From Gemmatimonas phototrophica (lineage in GTDB: Bacteria > Gemmatimonadota > Gemmatimonadetes > Gemmatimonadales > Gemmatimonadaceae), in contig NZ_CP011454.1 of NCBI RefSeq assembly GCF_000695095.2, positions 3,596,001-3,660,000 of the forward strand: a stretch of 64,000 nt of DNA. Direction: 5' to 3'. How positions within the stretch are numbered: the stretch's first letter is position 1; each line of letters starts with the position of its first letter. This document shows, one piece after another, positions 56,049-64,000 of the stretch. The position numbers and the translations under genes were made by a program. The notes below the pieces were generated by a model. It searched no databases. It was not told the DNA's origin and saw only the letters and a program-made list of their open reading frames with translations.

Positions 56049-57478
56049 GTTCGACCATCGAGCAACTGGTCAATCGCGAGTACCAGTACGGCTTCAGCAC
56101 GGACATCGAGTCCGATACGCTGCCGCCCGGGCTGACCGAAGACACGGTCCGCTTCATTTCGGCCAAGAAGCAGGAGCCGGAATGGCTGCTCGACTGGCGC
56201 CTCAAGGCGTTCCGTCGCTGGCAGACCATGAAGGAGCCGCATTGGGCCAACGTCAATTATCCCCCCATCGACTATCAGGCCGCGTCGTACTATAGCGCGC
56301 CCAAGACGTCCAAGCCCCTCGGCTCCCTCGACGAGGTGGACCCCACGCTGCTCGAGACGTACAAGAAGCTCGGCATCTCCCTCACCGAGCAGAAGCGCCT
56401 CAACAACGTGGCCGTTGACGCGGTGTTCGATTCCGTGTCGGTGGGCACCACCTACAAGGAAGAGCTGGGCAAGCACGGCATCGTCTTCATGTCGTTCGGT
56501 GAAGCGGTGCGCGAGCATCCGGAACTCATCAAGAAGTACCTGGGCTCCGTGGTGCCGTACAGCGACAATTTCTTTGCGGCGCTCAACAGCGCGGTCTTTT
56601 CCGACGGCTCGTTCTGCTACATCCCCAAGGGGGTGAAGTGCCCCATGGAACTGTCCACCTATTTCCGCATCAATGCGGCGGAAACGGGACAGTTTGAGCG
56701 CACGCTCATTGTGGCGGACGAGGGCTCGCACGTGAGCTATCTCGAAGGGTGTACCGCGCCCAAGCGCGACACCAATCAGCTGCACGCCGCCGTCGTGGAA
56801 ATCGTGGCCCTCGACAACGCCACCGTGAAGTACAGCACCGTGCAGAACTGGTACGCCGGCGACGAAAATGGTCTTGGTGGCATTTACAACTTCGTCACCA
56901 AGCGCGCCAAGGCGATGACCAACGCCAAGGTGTCGTGGACGCAGGTGGAAACCGGCTCCGCCATCACGTGGAAATATCCCAGCGTGATTCTGCAGGGCGA
57001 CAACAGCGTCGGCGAGTTCTACTCGGTGGCCGTGGCCAGCAAGATGCAGCAGGCCGACACCGGCACGAAGATGATCCACATCGGGCGCAACACGAAGTCC
57101 ACGATTGTCTCCAAGGGCATCAGTGCCATGAAGGGGCAGAACAGCTATCGCGGCAAGGTGCAGATCCTGCCCAAGGCGGAGGGCGCGCGCAACTACACGC
57201 AGTGCGACTCGATGCTGGTGGGGAACGCCTGCGGTGCGCACACCTTCCCGTACGTGGAGGTGGGGAACAACAGCGCCACGCTGGAGCACGAGGCGTCCAC
57301 GTCGAAGATCGGTGAAGACCAGATCTTCTATCTCAAGGCGCGCGGTCTCGACGCCGAGCAGGCCGTGTCGATGATTGTGAGCGGCTTCTGCAAGGAAGTG
57401 TTCAAGGAGCTGCCCATGGAGTTCGCGCTCGAAGCGCAGCAGCTGCTGGGCATCACGCTTGAGGGGTCGGTGGGGTAA
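56045..57478 (+). CDS. sufB: Fe-S cluster scaffold protein SufB
   Basis: A 477-residue SufB of the SufBC2D scaffold complex. The start [17 protein letters not shown] and the strings [38 protein letters not shown] and [25 protein letters not shown], with its conserved Cys residues, and the C-terminal [24 protein letters not shown] are all typical. SufB binds and builds the nascent cluster with sulfur delivered by SufS/SufU. It is co-translated with sufR (ATGA). A palindromic repeat of 120 bp separates it from sufC. Confidence 0.97.
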   Translation: MSSTIEQLVNREYQYGFSTDIESDTLPPGLTEDTVRFISAKKQEPEWLLDWRLKAFRRWQTMKEPHWANVNYPPIDYQAASYYSAPKTSKPLGSLDEVDPTLLETYKKLGISLTEQKRLNNVAVDAVFDSVSVGTTYKEELGKHGIVFMSFGEAVREHPELIKKYLGSVVPYSDNFFAALNSAVFSDGSFCYIPKGVKCPMELSTYFRINAAETGQFERTLIVADEGSHVSYLEGCTAPKRDTNQLHAAVVEIVALDNATVKYSTVQNWYAGDENGLGGIYNFVTKRAKAMTNAKVSWTQVETGSAITWKYPSVILQGDNSVGEFYSVAVASKMQQADTGTKMIHIGRNTKSTIVSKGISAMKGQNSYRGKVQILPKAEGARNYTQCDSMLVGNACGAHTFPYVEVGNNSATLEHEASTSKIGEDQIFYLKARGLDAEQAVSMIVSGFCKEVFKELPMEFALEAQQLLGITLEGSVG

Positions 57479-57499
57479 AGCCCGCCTGATCGTCGCAGA

Positions 57500-57620
57500 A
57501 GTTTTCAGTGTTCAGTTGGGGTTGTCAGTTATCAGTTCGAGTTACCAGTAATCAGTTGAACTGACAACTGAGAACTCGAACTGACAACTGAAAACTCAAA
57601 CTGAAAACTCACCACTACTC
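57500..57620. repeat. Palindromic repeat between sufB and sufC, ACTGACAACTGA family
   Basis: Degenerate tandem words (CAGTTATCAGTTCGAGTTAC) on the left face ACTGACAACTGAAAACTC words on the right, with a centre near CAGTTGAACTG. It forms a long hairpin within the operon's mRNA. Confidence 0.75.
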
Positions 57621-57652
57621 CGCCTACACACTTCACTTTCCGTTCACGATAT

Positions 57653-58398
<746 letters not shown>

Positions 58399-58402
<4 letters not shown>

Positions 58403-59709
58403 CCACGGGACTCCGTTTCGCTGAGCAGGCCGTCGAGGCGTCCGCCGCCAACGCGCCCGGCTCCATCAAGGCATTGCGTGCAGAAGGCAGCGCCGCGTTT
58501 CAGACGCTGGGCTTCCCCACCACGCGCAACGAAGACTGGCACTACACCAACGTGTCGGCCATTTCGTCGGGGCAGTATCTGCCGGCCATCGACAGCCCGG
58601 TGGGTGCCATCAGCGCCGACGCGCTGGCGCCTTTCACCTTTGGCGCCGACTGGCCGCTGGTCGTGTTTGTGAATGGCCGCTTCGCCCCGGACCTGTCCAC
58701 GCTCAACACCCTGCCGGCCGGGATCCGGGTGCTGGACATGGCTACGGCCTCGGCGGAAGAGCCCGAGTTGCTGGGCAAGTACCTCGGGACGATTGCGCCC
58801 GCCACCCGCGACGGTTTCACGGCGCTGAATGCGGCGTTCGCCGGCGAAGGTACGTTCATTCACGTGGCCAAGGAGATGGTGATCGAGCATCCCATCCACC
58901 TCCTGCATGTCATGGACGAACAGGGGGCCAACATCATGAGCCACCCGCGCCACGTCATGGTGGTGGAGCGTCACGCCAAGGCGTCGGTGGTGGAGAGCTA
59001 CGTGAGTGTGGCCGACGTCCCGTATTTCACCAACGCGGTAGTGGAAGCGTTCGTGGAAGACGGGGCCACGCTGCAGGTCATTCGCATTCAGCGCGAGTCA
59101 CGCCAGGCCAACCATGTGGGCACGGTGGAAGCGCGCCAGGGTCGCGACAGCCATTTCCTCACGTTCACCTTTCAGACCGGCGCCAACCTGTCGCGCAGCA
59201 ATGTGTACACGGTGCTGGACGGCGAGGGATGCGGCTGCACGATCAACGGCCTCTACATGCTGGACGGCGAGCAGCACGGCGATCACCAGACGCGCGTGGA
59301 GCATGTGAAGGAGAATTGCTTCAGCCGCGAAGCCTACAAGGGGTTGATCGACGACAGCGCGCACGGTGTCTTCAACGGCAAGGTGTATGTGCACCCCGAA
59401 GCCCAGAAGACCGACGGCAAGCAGACCAACCACACGCTGCTGCTGTCCGAAAAGGCGCAGATCGACACCAAACCGCAGCTCGAGATCTTTGCCGACGATG
59501 TGAAGTGCACGCACGGGGCGACCGTGGGGCGCATGGACGAAACGGCACTGTTCTATCTCAAGAGCCGCGGGGTGGGCAAGACGCTCGCCAAGCAGCTGCT
59601 CATGTATGCCTTTGCCGCCGACGTGCTGGAAACGATCGACAACCCGGTGATCGTTGAAGCGCTCGAGACGCTGACCGTGGAGCGGTTCACGGGCAGTGCG
59701 CATCACTGA
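58399..59709 (+). CDS. sufD: Fe-S cluster assembly protein SufD
   Basis: A 436-residue SufD. The start MTTGLRFAEQAVEASAANAP is followed by the conserved FPTTRNEDWHYTNVS segment; the beta-helix core includes VEHVKENCFSREAYKGLIDD and VHPEAQKTDGKQTNHTLLLSEKAQIDTKPQLEIFADDVKCTHGATVG, the strongest SufD hallmark. SufD pairs with SufB; a conserved Cys and His help cluster assembly. The start is GTG overlapping the sufC stop. A 130-bp repeat separates it from sufU. Confidence 0.96.
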
Positions 59710-59711
59710 GC

Positions 59712-59840
59712 AACTGACAACTGACAACTCCAACTGACGACTGAAATCTCTGACTGACCACTGAGAACTTTCAGGGCCGTCGAGCTTTCAGTTTTCAGTC
59801 GGAGTCATCAGCTCTCAGTCGAAGTTTTCAGTCTTCAGCT
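59712..59840. repeat. Palindromic repeat between sufD and sufU, ACTGACAACTGA family
   Basis: ACTGACAACTGACAACTCC on the left faces TTTCAGTTTTCAGTCGGAG on the right around a GC-rich centre (GGGCCGTCGAGC). Words and layout match those at 57500-57620 and 36755-36850. Confidence 0.75.
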
Positions 59841-59849
59841 TGAAACGCC

Positions 59850-60302
59850 ATGACCGACCTCCAGGAGCTCTACCAATCCGTCATCCTCGACCACAACCGC
59901 AAGCCGCGCAATTTCGGTGAGCTGGCGGGGGCCAATCGTCACGCCGACGGCAAGAATCCGTTGTGTGGAGACGAAGTGCATGTGGCGCTGGTGGTCGAGC
60001 AGGACGTCATCACCGACGTGAAGTTCACGGGCCACGGCTGCGCCATTTCCAAGGCGTCGGCGTCGCTCATGACGGCGGCGGTGAAGGGGAAGTCGCGGGC
60101 TGATGTCGAGGCGCTTTTTCTGCGCTTCCATGCGCTCGTGTTGGGCCAGGATCCGGAGGGCGGGAAGGACCTCGGCCAGCTGGTGGTCTTTAGCGGCGTG
60201 TCCCGGTTTCCGGTGCGCGTGAAGTGTGCCTCGCTATCGTGGCACACGCTCAAGGCCGCGCTGGAAAGCGAAGGCGTGCTGGCGCCCGTCAGTACGGAAT
60301 GA
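59850..60302 (+). CDS. sufU: SufU-type Fe-S scaffold/sulfur-transfer protein
   Basis: A 150-residue IscU-fold protein. The three Cys ligands are present: Cys39 (LCGDEV, with Asp41), Cys64 (GHGCAISKASASLM) and Cys126 (VKCASLSWHTL). A ~20-residue insert between the second and third Cys (LRFHALVLGQDPEGGKDLGQ) is typical of SufU and distinguishes it from IscU. SufU uses zinc to accept sulfur from SufS. Its stop overlaps the next start (ATGA). Confidence 0.94.
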   Translation: MTDLQELYQSVILDHNRKPRNFGELAGANRHADGKNPLCGDEVHVALVVEQDVITDVKFTGHGCAISKASASLMTAAVKGKSRADVEALFLRFHALVLGQDPEGGKDLGQLVVFSGVSRFPVRVKCASLSWHTLKAALESEGVLAPVSTE

Positions 60303-60676
60303 GCCACGAGGGGAGTTCCACGTCGACGGGCACCTGGGAACAGGTCGCCCGCGCCGACGACGTACCCACCGATATTCCGCTGGCGGTCACGCTGGTCGAT
60401 GGTCGACGGATCTGCCTCGTGCGACTCCATGGCGAGGTGTTCGCGGTCGAAGACCGCTGTCCGCACCGCGATTTTCCGCTGTCCGGTGGCGACGTGGTGG
60501 CAGGACATCTCGAGTGTCCGTGGCACGGTGCCCGTTTCGACCTGCGCACCGGGCAGTGCTCACAGGGCCCCGCCGAAGGCGATGCCATTGCGACGTATCC
60601 GGTCATGCAGGTCAATGGGATTGTGCTCGTGGGGCCGGCAGCGGCCACGGGTATCGACAGCAGCAACAGTAACTGA
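60299..60676 (+). CDS. Rieske-type [2Fe-2S] ferredoxin in the suf operon
   Basis: A 125-residue protein with the Rieske pattern C-x-H (DRCPHRDFPL) and C-x-x-H (LECPWHGARF). It is soluble and resembles the ferredoxins of ring-hydroxylating oxygenases and the small Rieske gene often found in suf operons of actinobacteria and deinococci. It may deliver electrons for cluster assembly or use. The ATG overlaps sufU. Its stop codon TGA falls inside the palindrome AACTGATCAGT, so the repeat supplies the end of the gene. Confidence 0.9.
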   Translation: MSHEGSSTSTGTWEQVARADDVPTDIPLAVTLVDGRRICLVRLHGEVFAVEDRCPHRDFPLSGGDVVAGHLECPWHGARFDLRTGQCSQGPAEGDAIATYPVMQVNGIVLVGPAAATGIDSSNSN

Positions 60677-60784
60677 TCAGTCGTGGGTTGTGTGTTTGAG
60701 ATGTGCGTTCAAGGGATGCACCCAGAACTCGTAACCCGAACTCAGAACCCGGAACTGATCAGTTCAACTCAGGTACACGAACCA
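60672..60784. repeat. Two ACTGATCAGT palindrome cores between the Rieske gene and sufS
   Basis: ACTGATCAGT at 60672-60681 and GGAACTGATCAGTTC near 60751-60766 bound a ~70-bp segment whose words (GTGGGTTGTGTGTTTG and AACCCGAACTCAGAACCC) are partly complementary. The first core overlaps the stop codon of the Rieske gene. Confidence 0.7.
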
Positions 60785-62008
60785 ATGCGCCACAGCCTCG
60801 CCCCCCGCTCCGACTTTCCGCTCCTGGCGGCCACCCCCGGGTTGCACTACCTCGACTCCGCGGCCACGTCGCAGAAGCCGGCGGCCGTGCTGAACGCCAT
60901 TCGGGATTTCTACGAAACGGCCAATGCCAATCCGCATCGGGGCGCCTACGCCCTGAGCGCGAAGGCCACCGATCTCTACCACGACGCGCGCGCCACGATT
61001 GCCCGCTTTGTTGGGGTGGCCGATAGCGACTGCGTGGTGTTTACCCGCGGCACGACCGAGGCCATGAATCTGGTGGCCTCCAGCTGGGGGCGCACCAACG
61101 TGCAGGCGGGCGATGAGATTGTGGTCACCGCGCTTGAACACCACGCCAACTTTGTGCCGTGGCAGCAACTGGCGCTGCAGACTGGTGCCACGTTGCGCAT
61201 TGTGGAGCTCACGGCGCACCAGAGCATCGACCTCGATCAGTTGCGCGACGTGGTGAGCACCCGCACCAAACTGGTCGCCATCACGCACGTCTCCAATGCC
61301 GTGGGGGCCATTACGCCCCTGGCCGAGGCGGTGCACATCATTCGCGCGCGTTCGGCGGCGGTGATTGTGGTGGATGGCGCGCAGGCAGTGCCGCATCTGC
61401 CCGTTGCCTTTGATACGCTCGATATCGATTTCTACGCGTTCAGCGGCCACAAGCTGCTGGGCCCCATGGGGATCGGATGTCTGGTCGGTCGCCGCGCCAT
61501 TCTCGAAAAGATGCCGCCGTACCAGTTTGGTGGCGACATGATTGAATGGGTGCATGACTTCGACTGCACCTGGAACGTGCTGCCGCACAAGTTCGAGGCA
61601 GGCACCCCCAACGCGGCGGATGCCGTGGGTCTGGCGGCCGCGGTACGGTATCTGGAAGCGCTGGGCATGGATCAGGTACGCGCCCATGAGCTGTCGTTGC
61701 TGGAGAAGGCCGAGGCCGCCGTGCGGGCGTTGCCCGGTCTCACCGTGTACGGGCCGGCCGTGGCCCAGCGCAGCGGTGTGCTGAGCTTCTCGGTAGCGGA
61801 TGTGCATCCACACGATCTGGCCACCATTCTTGACCAGCACGGCGTGTGCATTCGCGCCGGACACCACTGCGCGCAGCCGCTCATGCGTCGACTCGGGGTG
61901 AGCGCCACCGCGCGCGCGAGCTTCTACGTGTACAGTGACGAGAGCGATGTCGAGGCCTTGGTCACGGCCCTCGTTGCGGCACAGCAGATTTTTGCCGCCG
62001 TTGACTGA
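60785..62008 (+). CDS. sufS: Cysteine desulfurase SufS
   Basis: A 407-residue PLP enzyme that takes sulfur from cysteine. GLHYLDSAATSQKP opens the fold, RGTTEAMNLVASSWG and LEHHANFVPWQQL are the PLP-contact segments, the PLP Lys223 is in FSGHKLLGPMGIG, and Cys362 in IRAGHHCAQPLMRR carries the persulfide. The sequence is of the SufS (group II) type. The ATG at 60785 follows the repeat. Confidence 0.96.
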   Translation: MRHSLAPRSDFPLLAATPGLHYLDSAATSQKPAAVLNAIRDFYETANANPHRGAYALSAKATDLYHDARATIARFVGVADSDCVVFTRGTTEAMNLVASSWGRTNVQAGDEIVVTALEHHANFVPWQQLALQTGATLRIVELTAHQSIDLDQLRDVVSTRTKLVAITHVSNAVGAITPLAEAVHIIRARSAAVIVVDGAQAVPHLPVAFDTLDIDFYAFSGHKLLGPMGIGCLVGRRAILEKMPPYQFGGDMIEWVHDFDCTWNVLPHKFEAGTPNAADAVGLAAAVRYLEALGMDQVRAHELSLLEKAEAAVRALPGLTVYGPAVAQRSGVLSFSVADVHPHDLATILDQHGVCIRAGHHCAQPLMRRLGVSATARASFYVYSDESDVEALVTALVAAQQIFAAVD

Positions 62009-62018
62009 GTCGCTGGCC

Positions 62019-62450
62019 ATGAGCGGGAAAGCCAGTGCCGCCTCAATGGCGGCCATGTACCAGGACGCTCTGCTCGCCCATCATCGGGCGCCGCACAACC
62101 GGCGCGAGATGGGCGACGCGACGGCGAGCGCAGTGCACAAGAACCCCGTGTGTGGTGACGAAATTCGCGTGATGGTACGCGTGGACGGCGACGAACTGGT
62201 GGATGTGTCCTTTACGGGCCGTGGCTGCTCCATTGCCACGGCGTCCGCCAGCATGATGACCGATGCCACGGTGGGGCAGTCCGTTGGTGATGCCGTAGCC
62301 TTGGCCGAGCAGGTGGAGCGGATGCTGACCGGCGCCGACGGTGCACTACCTGATGGGTTGGCACCATTGCGTGGCGTGGCGCCATTTGCCGGGCGTCACG
62401 GCTGCGCGCGCATGCCGTGGCAGGCGCTGCGGGAAGCCCTCAGCACGTAG
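62019..62450 (+). CDS. Second SufU-like protein
   Basis: A 143-residue IscU-fold paralog ending the operon, 10 bp after sufS. It too has all three Cys: Cys45 (VCGDEI, Asp47), Cys70 (GRGCSIATASASMM) and Cys129 (HGCARMPWQAL). It differs from the upstream SufU in the insert (LPDGLAPLRGVAPFAG) and N-terminus. Two three-Cys SufU copies in one suf operon is unusual; one may be a scaffold and the other the sulfur acceptor. Nothing obvious lies in the 224 bp that follow. Confidence 0.9.
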   Translation: MSGKASAASMAAMYQDALLAHHRAPHNRREMGDATASAVHKNPVCGDEIRVMVRVDGDELVDVSFTGRGCSIATASASMMTDATVGQSVGDAVALAEQVERMLTGADGALPDGLAPLRGVAPFAGRHGCARMPWQALREALST

Positions 62451-62674
62451 GCGTTTACGAACACCGTTGTTGCCGGCCGGCTTGGGTTGGAACTGTATTG
62501 CGAGGACTGCGCGGCTTGGGCGGACAGGACGTCCAAACGAGGACTGGCTCCGGCATGGGTAAGCGGCGTACTGCGGCGGCGAGCCCGATCACTTTTGATT
62601 TTCGGATCGAGAGGCGGTGGAGAGTGTCTGTAGCCCCAGCACTATTGCCAGCGACCGGCCATGCAGCGGCGGCG

Positions 62675-63634
62675 TTAACGAATCCGCACACTCGCCTGCC
62701 GCTCGGTATTGACGTGCAACTGCAGCACGTCGGGGCGGCCATAGTGGCCCGCCACATCAAAGTTCTGTCGCTCCTCGCGCACGCGGGTGTGGGCAATATC
62801 CACCACGAATAACCGTTCCTCGTGCGGCGTGGGCTCCACCAGCCAGGAAGCGTCGGGAGCCGCAATGGCGGTGCCCCCCTCGCTGATGATCTCGGGGAGC
62901 CGTTCGCGGAGCAGCTCGGCATGCGGCACGTGATCGCCAATATGTTCGCGGCGTAGCACGCCGCACACCGACATCACATACGAGCGCCCTTCGCGCGCCA
63001 GGAAGCGCGTAATGGCTTCGGTGTTGCGCACACTCCCGGGCCAGATGGCCACGTGCAGATCCTCGCCCTGCCCGTAGAGCGCCGCACGGGCCAGCGGCAG
63101 CCAGTTTTCCCAGCAATTCAAAGCGCCCAGTGTGAACGGTCCCACGGGGAAGGTGCGCAAACCGTGCCCATCACCCGGCGCCCAGCTGAGGCGTTCTTCG
63201 TAGGTGGGCATGAGCTTGCGGTGCACATTCACGATACCCTGCGAAGGCGTGATGGTCACACAGCTGGCGAATACGCTGTGCCCGCCACGATCGGCGGGGC
63301 GCTCGATAATGCCCAGCACCACGGTGATGCCGTGCGCGGCGACCGCCTGCACCACCGGCTCAAGATGCCCGGCCTCGATCTGAACGGCCTGATCGAGATA
63401 ATGCGCGTGCATGGTTTTCTGCATCACGCTGTCGAAACGCGCCCCATCCGTATGCTCAATCCAGAACGGATAGCCGGGCACGAACGCCTCGGGAAAGGCG
63501 AGCAATTGCACCTGCTGCTTGGCCGCATCGGCAATTGCCTGCACGACTTTGGCAATCGTGCCGTCGCGGTGCAGCCACACCGGCGCCAGCTGGGCACCGG
63601 CAATACGGAGCGTGTCAGCGATGTGGTCTGTCAT
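62675..63634 (-). CDS. Nitrilase-family carbon-nitrogen hydrolase
   Basis: A 319-residue nitrilase. The Glu-Lys-Cys triad is present: Glu49 in FPEAFVPGYPFW, Lys140 in HRKLMPTYEERL and Cys174 in LNCWENW. These contexts are those of true nitrilases and cyanide hydratases, converting nitriles to acids and ammonia, more than of amidases. No accessory gene is nearby. The ATG at 63634 was chosen. Confidence 0.93.
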   Translation of the reverse strand: MTDHIADTLRIAGAQLAPVWLHRDGTIAKVVQAIADAAKQQVQLLAFPEAFVPGYPFWIEHTDGARFDSVMQKTMHAHYLDQAVQIEAGHLEPVVQAVAAHGITVVLGIIERPADRGGHSVFASCVTITPSQGIVNVHRKLMPTYEERLSWAPGDGHGLRTFPVGPFTLGALNCWENWLPLARAALYGQGEDLHVAIWPGSVRNTEAITRFLAREGRSYVMSVCGVLRREHIGDHVPHAELLRERLPEIISEGGTAIAAPDASWLVEPTPHEERLFVVDIAHTRVREERQNFDVAGHYGRPDVLQLHVNTERQASVRIR

Positions 63635-63666
63635 GCGGCACGAAGTGGAAAGGGGTGATGGCCGTA

Positions 63667-64000
63667 CTACAGGCGGCTGCAGGACGCCTGCACCGCCAAC
63701 GCGTTGCCTACGGCCCGTTCGGTGGGATCAGAGGGCGTATTCACCACGCGCACCGTCCCGGTGGTCAAATCGCGCAGCACCAGCGCACTCGAACCGCCGC
63801 CGTCGAGATTCAGCGCCTGTGTGGCCCCGAGGGCGCGCAGCAGGTCGGCGGTCTGTCGCAAGGTGGTCCCCATCGTTACCCCAGGCTTGCGTCCGTCAAT
63901 GACGGCCAGCCACAAACGCTTCGTCCCCGGGTGCAGCCCCAGCGCCGATCGCGGATTGAGGCCACGAAAACCGGCGTTTCCTTCCGTCTCCACATCGTTC
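63667..64000 (-). CDS. Phosphodiester glycosidase (NAGPA-like) family protein, C-terminal part
   Basis: The last ~111 residues of a protein that continues beyond the window. The family motif ALNLDGGGSSALVL is followed by NTPSDPTERAVGNALAV, both typical of the NAGPA/DUF2233 catalytic domain, which removes covering sugar phosphodiesters in the periplasm or at the surface. It precedes the nitrilase gene on the same strand, 32 bp away. Confidence 0.82.
   Translation of the reverse strand, partial: NDVETEGNAGFRGLNPRSALGLHPGTKRLWLAVIDGRKPGVTMGTTLRQTADLLRALGATQALNLDGGGSSALVLRDLTTGTVRVVNTPSDPTERAVGNALAVQASCSRL

Noticed and set aside
60764-62056. A 430-codon minus-strand frame opposite sufS
   Set aside because: It mirrors the sufS coding sequence and shows no domain; the plus-strand SufS motifs are unambiguous.

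Overview
The window is about 64 kb of high-GC bacterial chromosome. It is densely coded and carries no rRNA, tRNA, insertion sequence, phage gene or CRISPR array that I can see. The gene set suggests a Gemmatimonas-like member of the Gemmatimonadota: two gamma-glutamyltransferases, IorAB-type molybdenum hydroxylase, ECF sigma factor with a giant Ser/Thr kinase, an isolated TonB plug domain, LVIVD and DUF305 proteins, and a SufR-SufBCD system. The assignment is an inference from gene content, not from a marker gene.

Layout: 1-4345 holds the end of an exonuclease/phosphatase and a minus-strand operon of Rieske oxygenase, gamma-glutamyltransferase and glycosyltransferase. 4440-7273 has an L,D-transpeptidase and an acyl-CoA dehydrogenase. 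7344-12760 is a small DUF4242 protein plus an ECF sigma factor coupled to a ~1,500-residue kinase/cyclase-like/ATPase/TPR protein. 12866-16685 is a P450, aldehyde dehydrogenase, alcohol dehydrogenase operon. 17402-20490 is a copper operon (copZ, copA, csoR) behind a CsoR-type operator. 20514-28000 is mixed: ring-cleavage type VOC protein, TonB plug protein, DUF305, LVIVD protein, flavin monooxygenase, a second kinase and a PQQ sugar dehydrogenase lipoprotein. 28077-34625 has a second gamma-glutamyltransferase, IorA/IorB and phosphoglucomutase. 34720-36748 has a PP2C phosphatase divergent from a light-dependent protochlorophyllide reductase (LPOR), the most notable gene in the window. 37018-47397 holds PepSY, patatin, S9 peptidase, matrixin, PDZ, anti-sigma/ECF and serine hydrolase genes. 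47471-54560 has MIP18/SufT, LspA, RNase D, an AI-2E/hydrolase/methyltransferase operon, ferredoxin, YhbY and an M23 peptidase. 55323-62450 is a complete suf operon (sufR-B-C-D-U-Rieske-S-U2). It is followed by a nitrilase and a truncated phosphodiester glycosidase.

The gene complement fits an aerobic heterotroph that handles peptides and glutathione (two GGTs, S9 peptidase), aromatic or heterocyclic compounds (Rieske oxygenase, VOC, P450, Ior) and copper and oxidative stress (cop and suf operons). The LPOR gene implies chlorophyllide synthesis, yet no other pigment gene lies in the window.

The non-coding DNA is unusual. At least five families of intergenic palindromic elements, each built from degenerate tandem short words, occupy most of the longer gaps. 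Three copies sit inside the suf operon, and two ~340-bp copies of a nested composite element lie 11 kb apart. Two promoters (for sufR and the VOC gene) are placed so that transcription would begin at the start codon, suggesting leaderless mRNAs.
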